Assembly: GCA_946405565.1 (NCBI GenBank)
Contig: CAMJHU010000020.1
Location: forward strand, 1-11,760
Source: an uncultured Clostridia bacterium
GTDB lineage: Bacteria; Bacillota; Clostridia; Oscillospirales; Acutalibacteraceae
Direction of reading: 5' to 3'
DNA length: 11,760 nucleotides
Positions 5,278 to 11,760 of the stretch are shown in pieces; the stretch's first letter is position 1, and every line of letters begins with the position of its first letter. The position numbers and the translations under genes are program-made. Below the pieces are notes generated by a model. That model made no database searches. It was given only the letters and a program-made list of their open reading frames with translations, and was not told the DNA's origin.

Positions 5278-7187
5278 TGGCTTTCCTCTTTTTTCGATGA
5301 TGCCTGTTGTTTTGTCAGCCAGATCAACAGCACCGAGATATCCGCGGGACTGACGCCTGATATGCGCGAAGCTTGTCCGACGTTTTCGGGACGAATCTTT
5401 TCCAGCTTTTCAATCGCTTCCAGCCGGAGTCCGGTTATGTCAGCGTAACAAATATGCTCCGGCAACGTTTTTTTCTCAAGCCGCCGCGCTTCCTCAATCA
5501 TCGCCTGCTGACGCTTGATGTAACCTTCGTATTTAATTTCCACTTCCACCTGTTCCAGAATCCAAGACGGCAAATCCGGACGCGTCACATCGACCGGCGT
5601 GAGAACCGCATAATTGAGTTCGGGACGTTTGAGCAGCTCCACCAGACGCACCGGCGTGGTAATGGGCGTTGTTTCACGTGAAACAAGTATCCTGTTCAAC
5701 GCTTTGGAAGGCGGAATAGGGGTATCTTTCGCGCGCTTCCACTCCTGCTTTTTCAATTCCAGCCGACGCAGAAACTTTCGGTATGTTTCGTCGTTTAGCA
5801 AGCCAATCGCATGACCAATGGGCATTAACCGTTCGTCGGCGTTGTCCTGCCGCAGAATCAGACGATACTCCGAGCGGGACGTCATCATACGATAGGGGTC
5901 CGCGACGCCTTTTGTGACCAGATCATCAATTAAAGTGCCGATATAACTGCCCGAACGCTCCAAAATCAGCGGTTGTTTCTGTTGTACGCGCAATGCCGCG
6001 TTAATGCCCGCAACAATTCCTTGGGCGGCTGCCTCTTCATACCCCGAACTTCCGTTGAACTGTCCCGCACCGTAGAGTCCGGGATACGCTTTGAATTCCA
6101 GTGTAGCGCGAAGTGCCAGCGGATCCACACAGTCATATTCAATAGCGTAAGCCGTGCGCATGATTTTAACGTGTTCCAATCCGGGAATCGTGCGATACAG
6201 GGCAATCTGCACATCCTCCGGCAGAGAAGACGACGCTCCCTGCAAATACATTTCTTCGGTATCCAGTCCGCATGGCTCAATAAAGAGTTGATGCCGTTCC
6301 TTCTCGGAAAACCGCACAATTTTATCCTCGATACTGGGACAGTAGCGCGGTCCGATCCCATCAATTTTTCCGCTGTACAGTGGCGACCGATGGAGATTTT
6401 GCAAAATAATATCTTTGGTATTCTGATTTGTCCAAGTGACGTGACAAACAACCTTATTTTCCAGGGGAAAGTCAGGATTTTCCAAAGTATCATAGGAAAA
6501 CGGGGTGATCTGCTCATCCCCCTCCTGTATCTCGAGATGCGAATAATCGATGGACTGCCGATGAATTCTGGCGGGGGTGCCGGTCTTGAATCTCCGGCAG
6601 GGAATGCCAAGCTCGCGAAGACACGTTCCGAGCGAGGAAGCCGCGAACATTCCGTCGGGACCGCCTTCATAACTGACGTCGCCCACATAGATTTTGCCGG
6701 AAAGATAGGTGCCGGTGGCGAGAATCACGCATTGGCAATCATACACCGCGCCCAACCGCGTGACAACCTGCCAGAGAGACGGATCCTCTGCCTTTTTGCG
6801 AATCGCCACGATTTCCGCCTGCTTTAAGTCCAGATTTGACTGGGTTTCGAGCGTATGCTTGACCCGCGCCGAATACCTGCGGCGGTCAATCTGCGCACGG
6901 AGACTGTGTACTGCCGGACCCTTTCCGCGATTGAGCATACGGCTTTGGAGAAAGGTATCGTCCGCGGCTTTGCCCATTTCACCGCCAAGCGCGTCCACCT
7001 CACGCACCAGATGACCCTTGGCGGTACCGCCGATGGAGGGATTGCAAGGCAAATTGCCCACGGCATCCATATTGATCGTAAACATCACCGTGCGGCATCC
7101 CAGCCGCGCTGCCGCCAATCCCGCCTCAATGCCCGCGTGACCGGCACCGATTACCGCTATTTCATAGCGGTCTGCCTGATATTCCAT
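5274..7187 (-). CDS. mnmG: tRNA U34 carboxymethylaminomethyl synthesis FAD-binding subunit MnmG (GidA)
   Basis: A 637-residue MnmG. With MnmE it forms the complex that adds the (carboxymethyl)aminomethyl group to C5 of wobble U34 in certain tRNAs, using FAD, GTP and methylene-tetrahydrofolate. Visible features are the FAD dinucleotide-binding GAGHAG (14-19), CNPSIGG (48-54), the first family signature GPRYCPSIEDK (279-289) and the second GAGQFNGSSGYEEAAAQG (373-390), followed by the helical C-terminal domain used for MnmE and tRNA binding. Length is typical. The frame extends to 7241, but ATG at 7187 is preferred because EYQADRYEIAVIGAGHAG then follows as in relatives, with AGGAAA nine bases upstream; the longer form would begin between mnmE and parS. 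The coding sequence contains an exact parS at 5670-5685, read as VSRET (502-506). It is followed by rsmG with a 4-base overlap. Confidence 0.97.
   Translation of the reverse strand: MEYQADRYEIAVIGAGHAGIEAGLAAARLGCRTVMFTINMDAVGNLPCNPSIGGTAKGHLVREVDALGGEMGKAADDTFLQSRMLNRGKGPAVHSLRAQIDRRRYSARVKHTLETQSNLDLKQAEIVAIRKKAEDPSLWQVVTRLGAVYDCQCVILATGTYLSGKIYVGDVSYEGGPDGMFAASSLGTCLRELGIPCRRFKTGTPARIHRQSIDYSHLEIQEGDEQITPFSYDTLENPDFPLENKVVCHVTWTNQNTKDIILQNLHRSPLYSGKIDGIGPRYCPSIEDKIVRFSEKERHQLFIEPCGLDTEEMYLQGASSSLPEDVQIALYRTIPGLEHVKIMRTAYAIEYDCVDPLALRATLEFKAYPGLYGAGQFNGSSGYEEAAAQGIVAGINAALRVQQKQPLILERSGSYIGTLIDDLVTKGVADPYRMMTSRSEYRLILRQDNADERLMPIGHAIGLLNDETYRKFLRRLELKKQEWKRAKDTPIPPSKALNRILVSRETTPITTPVRLVELLKRPELNYAVLTPVDVTRPDLPSWILEQVEVEIKYEGYIKRQQAMIEEARRLEKKTLPEHICYADITGLRLEAIEKLEKIRPENVGQASRISGVSPADISVLLIWLTKQQASSKKEESQ
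5670..5685. other. parS site inside mnmG
   Basis: An exact 16-bp copy of TGTTTCACGTGAAACA, extended by one symmetric base pair on each side. It is read in frame by mnmG as part of LVSRETT. It should bind the ParB encoded 2.1 kb away. Confidence 0.93.
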
Positions 7188-7241
7188 GAAGATTGATTTC
7201 CTGCCTTTCCTTCTGCAATCTGTTTGATAGGTTTTACACAC

Positions 7242-7257
7242 TGTTTCACGTGAAACA
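7242..7257. other. parS site between mnmE and mnmG
   Basis: An exact TGTTTCACGTGAAACA in the 81-bp gap after the mnmE stop. Symmetry extends to 20 bp without a mismatch (7240-7259), and more loosely to 46 bp (7227-7272), where 19 of 23 pairs match. It should bind ParB. Confidence 0.95.
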
Positions 7258-7268
7258 GTTTAAAACAC

Positions 7269-8645
7269 CTATTTTCCGACACAGAATTGATGAAAGACCG
7301 CGTCTGTCACCACTTCCGTGACACGTTCACCGGTCAATTCGAGCAATGCCGCCACGGCGCTGTCAATCGACACGCCCACGGCGTCGAGCGTCATGCCAAT
7401 GGTCAGCGCCTGCACGGCTTCCCGCAATTCCGCAAGACACCGTCTGGCGCATTGCAGCTGCCGTTCACCCGAAAGAATGCCCTCCGCGGGGTTTAACTGC
7501 GAAATGCCCAGCAATTCGGATATTTTTTCCGCGAGTTGCTCCAAACCTACGTCGTCCTTCGCGGAAATTTCCACGACGTGCGACACATATGCCTGAATCG
7601 ATTCGGTCTGAATCTGATGGGGCATATCGCTTTTATTGACAATTGCCACACAGGGGCGGTGCTTGAGGTTTCCCAAAAGTCGATAATCCGTTTCGTCAAG
7701 GGGCTGAGAATAATCAAATAAAGCCAGTATCAATTCCGCCTGGTTCATGCGACGGACAGCGCGCTCCACACCGATCGACTCCACCGGATCATCGGTGTCA
7801 TGAATCCCCGCCGTATCCGCGAGCCGAAGGATCACGTCTCCCACCACAACTCTTTCTTCGACAATGTCGCGCGTGGTACCCGCAATATGAGTGACAATGC
7901 TCCGCTCGCAGCCGGCAAGACAATTCATCAGCGTGGATTTTCCGACATTCGGTTTGCCAATGATGACGGTATCCACGCCGTCCCGCATAATCCGTCCGGC
8001 GTCGCCATCCCGGATCATCTTCTGCAATTCATTGATACACTCGCCCAATTCCTCCGACAGCTCCGACGTATCCACCGGAATCAGATTCTCTTCCGGATAA
8101 TCCGCCCATGCCGAGAGATGCGCCGCGTACCCGACAATACGGGCTTTGAGGCGATCAATTTTGCGAGCCAGCACGCCCTCTCTCGCCGAAATCGCGGCAC
8201 GTGCCGCCTGTTTTCCCTGTGCGTAGATGAGATCCATCACCGATTCCGCCTGCGTCAGGGATATTTTGCCGTTTTCAAACGCCCGGCGGGTAAATTCGCC
8301 CGGTTCAGCGAGACGGGCGCCGTTTTGCAATACGGCACGAAGCACCTGCCGGATCAGATACAGACCACCATGGCAGGATAGCTCTACGACATCCTCGCCG
8401 GTGTAGCTTTTAGGCTGGCGATAGACAATCGCAATCGCCTCATCTATCATTTCATTGTCATCATATACATGACCGTAGTGCGCGGTATAGCCCTTTGCAG
8501 GTGCCAACGCAACGCCGTTGACGGAGCGAAAGACTTTGTCGGCAATTGCGCCCGCGTCGCGACCTGATATCCGCACCATACCGATACCGCCGGTTGCCTG
8601 CGGCGTAGAGATAGCCGCAATGGTGTCGCCTGTCCGGTTCATCAT
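7269..8645 (-). CDS. mnmE: tRNA uridine-5-carboxymethylaminomethyl GTPase MnmE (TrmE)
   Basis: A 458-residue MnmE, the GTPase partner of MnmG in wobble uridine modification. The N-terminal folate-binding domain begins NRTGDTIAAISTPQATGGIG. An all-helical domain carries an inserted G domain with GKPNVGKST (230-238), GTTRD (256-260), DTAG (277-280) and NKSD (337-340). The protein ends in FCVGK, matching the family's C-terminal C-[IVL]-G-K motif with its catalytic cysteine. An open frame runs up to 8825, but that extension crosses the jag terminator, a parS site and the promoter. The ATG at 8645 has AGAGGG seven bases upstream and gives the standard length; the adjacent ATG at 8642 is an equal alternative. 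It is first in the mnmE-mnmG-rsmG operon. Confidence 0.97.
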   Translation of the reverse strand: MMNRTGDTIAAISTPQATGGIGMVRISGRDAGAIADKVFRSVNGVALAPAKGYTAHYGHVYDDNEMIDEAIAIVYRQPKSYTGEDVVELSCHGGLYLIRQVLRAVLQNGARLAEPGEFTRRAFENGKISLTQAESVMDLIYAQGKQAARAAISAREGVLARKIDRLKARIVGYAAHLSAWADYPEENLIPVDTSELSEELGECINELQKMIRDGDAGRIMRDGVDTVIIGKPNVGKSTLMNCLAGCERSIVTHIAGTTRDIVEERVVVGDVILRLADTAGIHDTDDPVESIGVERAVRRMNQAELILALFDYSQPLDETDYRLLGNLKHRPCVAIVNKSDMPHQIQTESIQAYVSHVVEISAKDDVGLEQLAEKISELLGISQLNPAEGILSGERQLQCARRCLAELREAVQALTIGMTLDAVGVSIDSAVAALLELTGERVTEVVTDAVFHQFCVGK

Positions 8646-8682
8646 GAATCCGCCCTCTTTCTGTTTATCATTTGATTGTATT

Positions 8683-8711
8683 ATTATATCATAGTTTTGA
8701 CCAAGAGTAAA
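8683..8711 (-). promoter_or_regulatory. Promoter of the mnmE-mnmG-rsmG operon
   Basis: On the minus strand TTTACT (8706-8711), a 17-bp spacer, and TATAAT (8683-8688) preceded by TGA, giving an extended -10. It lies between the jag terminator and the mnmE start, about 38 bp before the ATG, and so makes mnmE an independent transcription unit. Confidence 0.7.
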
Positions 8712-8747
8712 GCCAAATCCGTATTTTTTCAAAGAAACATTCCTGTA

Positions 8748-8763
8748 TGTTTCACGTGAAACA
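8748..8763. other. parS site between jag and mnmE
   Basis: An exact 16-bp TGTTTCACGTGAAACA, placed 4 bp beyond the T-tract of the jag terminator and about 37 bp upstream of the mnmE -35 box. It should bind ParB. Bound and spreading ParB could in principle reach the mnmE promoter. Confidence 0.95.
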
Positions 8764-8767
8764 CAGC

Positions 8768-8810
8768 AAAAAGCCCTCCACAGAAAGATAATAGACTTTC
8801 TGCGAAGGGC
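8768..8810 (-). terminator. Intrinsic terminator of the yidC-jag transcript
   Basis: On the minus strand a 15-bp stem (8796-8810 with 8773-8787, two G-U pairs, GCCCT at its base) with an 8-nt loop is followed by five T. It lies 15 bp after the jag stop codon. This is a strong factor-independent terminator. Confidence 0.92.
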
Positions 8811-8825
8811 GCCAAACGGATTCAA

Positions 8826-10091
8826 TTAATTGTTCTCGTCCTGACGATCGGAAGCAATTTCGATTTTGCCGTAGGTGAAACCGGATTCATAGTTGCTCTT
8901 AGTGCGGGTAACGGGACGGCTTTCAACGGGCTGATATTCCGTATTCCGTCTGCGGGTGAAACCGCTGCGGCTGTCACGAAAGCCTCCGGACGGTCTGTCA
9001 TCGTCGCAATAGCCTCTGCGATAAGCGCTGCGGCTGCCGCCGTAATTACCGCGACCGTGTCCGCCGCGATGATAACCGCTGCCGCCTCTGCCATACCCGC
9101 TGCGACCGTAACCGCCGCGGGAATTTCGGCTGCCGGTTTTGGCGTACTTTGCGGGCATACCGTCGCTGCCCTCATCCAGACCGATGGGGCCGATGACCAC
9201 ATGACGCTTTTCATTTTCACCCACAGACCAGCTTGTCACACCCTCAATTTTCTGAACAGCGGTATGAATAATGCTGCGCTCATAAGGGCTCATGGGTTCA
9301 AGCGCGAGATTCTTGTGGAGCTTGTAAGCCTTATATGCGGTCTTGGATGCAACAGTTTCCAGCGTTCTTTCGCGCTTTTCACGGAAATTCTTGACATTGA
9401 GTGATACCTTGAAATATCCTTTGCAGCAATTATTGGCGGCGAGACTCACCAGATACTGCAAAGCGGTCAGCGTATCGCCGCGATGACCGATCACCACGCC
9501 TAGATCATCATCGTTGCCATTAATATTCAATATTGTACGTTCCGCACTGGATTCGGCAGTAATCACCAGATCACGCACACCCATCAGCGTCAGAATCTCG
9601 GAGAGAAACGCCACAGCGGCATCCGTGGCAGCCGCGTAATCCTCTTCCGAGGAATTTTTCTCGCTGTCTGCGACAGCGCCGTCCGTCTCCGGATGAATGA
9701 GGTCTTCATTTTCTGGCTCCGTCAAGCCGTCAAAAGCGACACTTTCGCCGTCTTCCGAATCATCTGATTTTTCCTCAAAATCAGATGATTCGGAATCTGT
9801 CTCTTCCTCATCACTGAGATACAGATTATTTTCGTCGTCCTGAAAAGCATTTTCATTTTGGATATCCATGTCGGAAAAATCATCGTCTGCTGTTTCTTCT
9901 TCTTCCTCGGTGATGAGAGAAAGATCTTCCTTCTGAAAGACGCGCACCTTCACCTTGCTAAACAAGGACAAAAAACCCTTCGGCTGCTCCAGCACTTCGT
10001 ATTCCGCCTGATACACTTCTATGCCAAGCTGCTGGCATCCGTTTTCGACCGCTTCCGCAATGGTTGCGCCGGTCACAATAATTTCCTTCAT
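8826..10091 (-). CDS. jag: RNA-binding protein Jag/KhpB (SpoIIIJ-associated) with an unusual RG-rich C-terminal tail
   Basis: A 421-residue KhpB/Jag, about twice the length of the usual family member (my recollection of roughly 200-250 residues). Jag_N occupies residues 1-52 (KEIIVTGATIAEAVENG start). A strongly acidic, Ser-rich linker follows (about 54-152). The KH-II domain carries the RNA-contacting GxxG loop as GHRG (202-205), and the R3H domain (about 240-300) contains MSPYERSIIH with Arg272 and His276. The tail (about 320-390) is rich in RGG/GYGR units such as SRGGYGRSGYGRGGSGYHRG, predicted disordered, ending in a mixed charged segment. KhpB binds many small RNAs and mRNAs, with KhpA as partner, and affects cell division and envelope synthesis; this is family knowledge. 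The ATG at 10091 is chosen over an upstream one at 10127 because AAAGGA lies ten bases before it and Jag_N starts there. yidC is 59 bp upstream, as usual. Confidence 0.93.
   Translation of the reverse strand: MKEIIVTGATIAEAVENGCQQLGIEVYQAEYEVLEQPKGFLSLFSKVKVRVFQKEDLSLITEEEEETADDDFSDMDIQNENAFQDDENNLYLSDEEETDSESSDFEEKSDDSEDGESVAFDGLTEPENEDLIHPETDGAVADSEKNSSEEDYAAATDAAVAFLSEILTLMGVRDLVITAESSAERTILNINGNDDDLGVVIGHRGDTLTALQYLVSLAANNCCKGYFKVSLNVKNFREKRERTLETVASKTAYKAYKLHKNLALEPMSPYERSIIHTAVQKIEGVTSWSVGENEKRHVVIGPIGLDEGSDGMPAKYAKTGSRNSRGGYGRSGYGRGGSGYHRGGHGRGNYGGSRSAYRRGYCDDDRPSGGFRDSRSGFTRRRNTEYQPVESRPVTRTKSNYESGFTYGKIEIASDRQDENN
9753..9795. repeat. 19-bp perfect inverted repeat within jag
   Basis: The two arms, 9753-9771 and 9777-9795, are perfectly complementary over 19 bp around a 5-bp centre (TCCTC). 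The first arm begins TTCCGAATC and the second ends GATTCGGAA. It lies in the part of jag coding for the acidic linker, where the arms give SESSDF and KSDDSE. In the mRNA it would form a long, stable hairpin. Confidence 0.9.
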
Positions 10092-10150
10092 TTCAGAAAC
10101 ATCCTTTCCATAACTTACATGGGTCAATCATTTTACAGTTGTTTGATGAA

Positions 10151-11284
10151 CTACTTTTTCTTTTTGCCCTGATAATCCGCTGAGGAATTCTTCTTACTTT
10201 GACCCGAGGATTTCTTCTTTTTACCGCCGGATTTTTTGGCAACTGCCGACTGAACGGTTTCCGCCTTTACCGGTTCCGATAGAGGCGCGGCGGGAGAAGC
10301 ATAAATGGGAGAAAACTGTTTGCTGCCCTTGGCGGAACCGACCGCCTTCATCACTTCTTCCTCCTGCAATTTAATCCGCGCCAGCCGACGGGCTTCGGCG
10401 TTGGCATTCAGAATGGCGGCATTGTAATACTTATGCACCACCCAGCTCTGCAGCGGAGCGATCATGCTGGAGCAGGACCAGTAAAGCGCCATAGCCGACG
10501 GCACCGACAGCGAAATCCACGCGGTGAAAAGACCCATTGTAATACCCATCATATTCGGGCTACAGCCGTTGGGTTGAGCTGCCTGAGCAGCAACGCCATT
10601 GATCTTATTGGAGAGGAACATACTGCCCGCACTCGCAAAAAATACCACGAAGGTAAGGATAATGGCGGGGTTCCAGAATTTAGCGATAGAAAGCAGGTCA
10701 ATGCCCAGAAAATTAAAGCCGTGGCTGAGTTCATAAATCGGCGCCAGCGCTTCCGCTTCGGCAGCGGTAAAGCCATAGTGGGCATAATTCCCGCCAATAT
10801 TGCGCACTGCCTCAATCACATTGATCTGGGAATAGTAGGAGCTGGAAGTCGTGGTATAGACGTCGCTCAGGGATTTGACCCGCGTAATCGCGTCCGCCAG
10901 CGTACCTTCATTGATATTCATATGCAGCGTGCAGGAAATCGGCATACAGATCGCGCGGTACAGACCGTAGAAAATCGGAAGCTGAATCGCCATCGGCAGA
11001 CAGCCGCCCGCCGGACTTTGCCCTTCGCGTTCATAAAGCTTCTGTACTTCCTCATTGTATTTACCGCGATCGTTGCCATAGCGTTCCTGCAATTCACGCA
11101 TTTTAGGCTGAAGACGCTGCATTCCCGCCATACTTTTCTGCTGATGAATGGTCAGCGGAAACATCAGCAGACGCGTAAAAATCGTAAACGCAATCAGCGC
11201 CACACCGAAATTGCCGAATATGTCATTGAAAAACATCAGCACATATCCGAAAATTTCCCCGATAAAATTTAAAATCGCATCCAT
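10151..11284 (-). CDS. yidC: Membrane protein insertase YidC/Oxa1
   Basis: A 377-residue YidC of the Gram-positive (SpoIIIJ) class, which inserts membrane proteins alone or with SecYEG. There is no lipoprotein signal; it begins with a membrane segment, as is common in Clostridia. Features are the hydrophilic-groove arginine in TFTR (Arg38 of FTIFTRLLMFPL), the charged cytoplasmic hairpin (HQQKSMAGMQRLQPKM, 47-62), LPMAIQLPIFYGLYRAI (96-112) in TM2, a long external loop of about 80 residues, TM3 to TM5 (about 205-282), and a Lys-rich cytoplasmic tail ending GKKKK that probably contacts the ribosome. The start is uncertain: GGGAGG lies about 15 bases before ATG at 11284 and only about 3 before an in-frame TTG at 11296. 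I prefer the ATG. jag follows after 59 bp. rnpA is not found immediately upstream. Confidence 0.96.
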   Translation of the reverse strand: MDAILNFIGEIFGYVLMFFNDIFGNFGVALIAFTIFTRLLMFPLTIHQQKSMAGMQRLQPKMRELQERYGNDRGKYNEEVQKLYEREGQSPAGGCLPMAIQLPIFYGLYRAICMPISCTLHMNINEGTLADAITRVKSLSDVYTTTSSSYYSQINVIEAVRNIGGNYAHYGFTAAEAEALAPIYELSHGFNFLGIDLLSIAKFWNPAIILTFVVFFASAGSMFLSNKINGVAAQAAQPNGCSPNMMGITMGLFTAWISLSVPSAMALYWSCSSMIAPLQSWVVHKYYNAAILNANAEARRLARIKLQEEEVMKAVGSAKGSKQFSPIYASPAAPLSEPVKAETVQSAVAKKSGGKKKKSSGQSKKNSSADYQGKKKK

Positions 11285-11578
11285 TGGTTCGATCAACTTC
11301 CTCCCGTTCGGTTTCCTTGTTCAAATGTCACAGATTCACAGATTCACGCCATTACCTGCGCGGCGCAAGCACGCGCGTCAAAAAATGCAGTGGGACTTTT
11401 CGTGATAAGACCCATCGCGTGCCGTACGCGGGCGGCGCAAGCCGTATTCAGCTCCCCGACGCGCGCAACGGGACAAAAGCCCGGACGCGTGTCAGACAGT
11501 ATCCGATTGAAAGATACAAACATACGTCAATCGACGCCAGACGTTATTCAGCCGCGCCCCCGCGCCGGAGTGGGTAAG
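11285..11578. other. Non-coding stretch upstream of yidC
   Basis: No convincing gene is visible on either strand. It is G/C-rich with many CG-containing words and a few short repeats: GCGGCGCAAGC at 11360-11370 and 11432-11442, and a tandem ACAGATTC close to yidC at about 11330-11345. The minus strand holds a 59-codon open frame (11344-11523) without a ribosome binding site and with a composition unlike its neighbours, so I do not call it. Gram-positive genomes usually have rnpA and rpmH here, and neither can be read. I found no convincing promoter for yidC; TTGACG motifs exist but lack a good -10 at the right distance. Confidence 0.6.
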
Positions 11579-11750
11579 CCGGGTACCCGGTTAAAAAGTG
11601 ATAAGGGTTCCCTTTTCTGTATCCGCCCTGCCCCATCGGTGATCCGGGCGCGATTCGCTCGCACTGCTAAAGCAGTGCTGCCGATGGCGCTGCCCCCGGT
11701 CCCCCGCAAGGGCGCTGCCCTTGACCTGCCAAAGGGACTCGTCCCTTTGG
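11579..11750. repeat. Cluster of palindromes at the right end of the window
   Basis: Five inverted repeats occur in 172 bp: CCGGGTACCCGG (11579-11590); AAGGG/CCCTT (11603-11614); GCACTGC/GCAGTGC with a 4-bp loop (11661-11678); CAAGGGC/GCCCTTG with a 3-bp loop (11707-11723); and CCAAAGGGAC/GTCCCTTTGG with a 2-bp centre (11729-11750). The last two are separated by five bases. None has a T-tract that would make it a clear terminator for a gene in this window. The last three resemble the GC-rich interspersed palindromic (REP-like) elements I associate with intergenic DNA in gut Clostridia; that resemblance is from memory. The element may continue past the window. Confidence 0.65.
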
Positions 11751-11760
11751 AATCCCACGC

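Noticed and set aside
5973..6827. 284-codon plus-strand and overlapping 240-codon minus-strand alternative frames in mnmG
   Set aside because: Both overlap an intact MnmG with two family signatures; they are by-products of its codon use.
8646..8825. Upstream extension of mnmE by 60 codons
   Set aside because: It would translate the jag terminator, a parS site (CVSRET) and the mnmE promoter; the folate-binding domain starts normally at 8645.
10433..11272. 279-codon plus-strand open frame opposite yidC
   Set aside because: Antisense to an intact YidC, rich in His/Arg/Asn, no family resemblance.
11344..11523. 59-codon minus-strand frame (MFVSFNRILS start) upstream of yidC
   Set aside because: No ribosome binding site, Ala/Arg/Cys-rich composition, and no resemblance to RnpA, RpmH or YidD.
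11553..11760. Minus-strand frame open from the right edge (WDSKGTSPFGRSRAAPLRG)
   Set aside because: It is a translation of the GC-rich palindromic repeats; such frames recur because the repeat recurs, not because they are genes.

Overview
This window is most likely a chromosomal segment from a Clostridia-type Firmicute, plausibly of the Oscillospiraceae/Ruminococcaceae kind. It lies on one side of the replication origin. The main evidence is the block yidC - jag - mnmE - mnmG - rsmG - parA(soj) - parB(spo0J), all on the minus strand, which is the classic origin-proximal order of Gram-positive bacteria. Three exact copies of the 16-bp parS sequence TGTTTCACGTGAAACA and one near-copy lie within the block. 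A queT gene at the left edge has a leader resembling the class III preQ1 riboswitch type described in Faecalibacterium, which fits this placement. All nine recognised genes point left, so the origin (dnaA side) should lie to the right, beyond position 11760.

Layout from right to left, in the direction of transcription. Positions 11285-11760 are non-coding, with a cluster of GC-rich palindromes at the right end; rnpA, rpmH and yidD, the usual neighbours of yidC, are not in this stretch. Next comes yidC (membrane protein insertase) with jag/khpB (KH-R3H RNA-binding protein), closed by a strong intrinsic terminator. A parS site and a good promoter precede the tRNA/rRNA modification operon mnmE - mnmG - rsmG. 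The mnmE/mnmG gap holds a second parS, the mnmG coding sequence a third, and the region just after rsmG a near-parS. parA-parB follow from their own extended -10 promoter and end at an intrinsic terminator.

Left of parB the gene content is less conserved: a small unrecognised predicted lipoprotein, then a CNNM/CBS/CorC_HlyC membrane protein (hemolysin family) behind a consensus TTGACA-N17-TATAAT promoter, then queT (queuosine-precursor transporter), cut by the window edge.

The genes fall into four jobs: envelope protein insertion with an RNA-binding partner (YidC, KhpB); tRNA wobble-uridine and 16S rRNA G527 modification (MnmE/MnmG, RsmG); origin segregation (ParA, ParB, parS); and peripheral membrane functions (lipoprotein, CNNM-type protein, QueT).

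I see no mobile element, CRISPR array, tRNA, rRNA or clear defence system. Nothing here amounts to a wholly new multi-gene system. The points most worth following up are the RG-rich tail on KhpB, a 19-bp perfect inverted repeat inside the jag coding sequence, the queT leader, a 10-codon leader ORF coupled to the CNNM/CBS gene, and the unusual DNA upstream of yidC.
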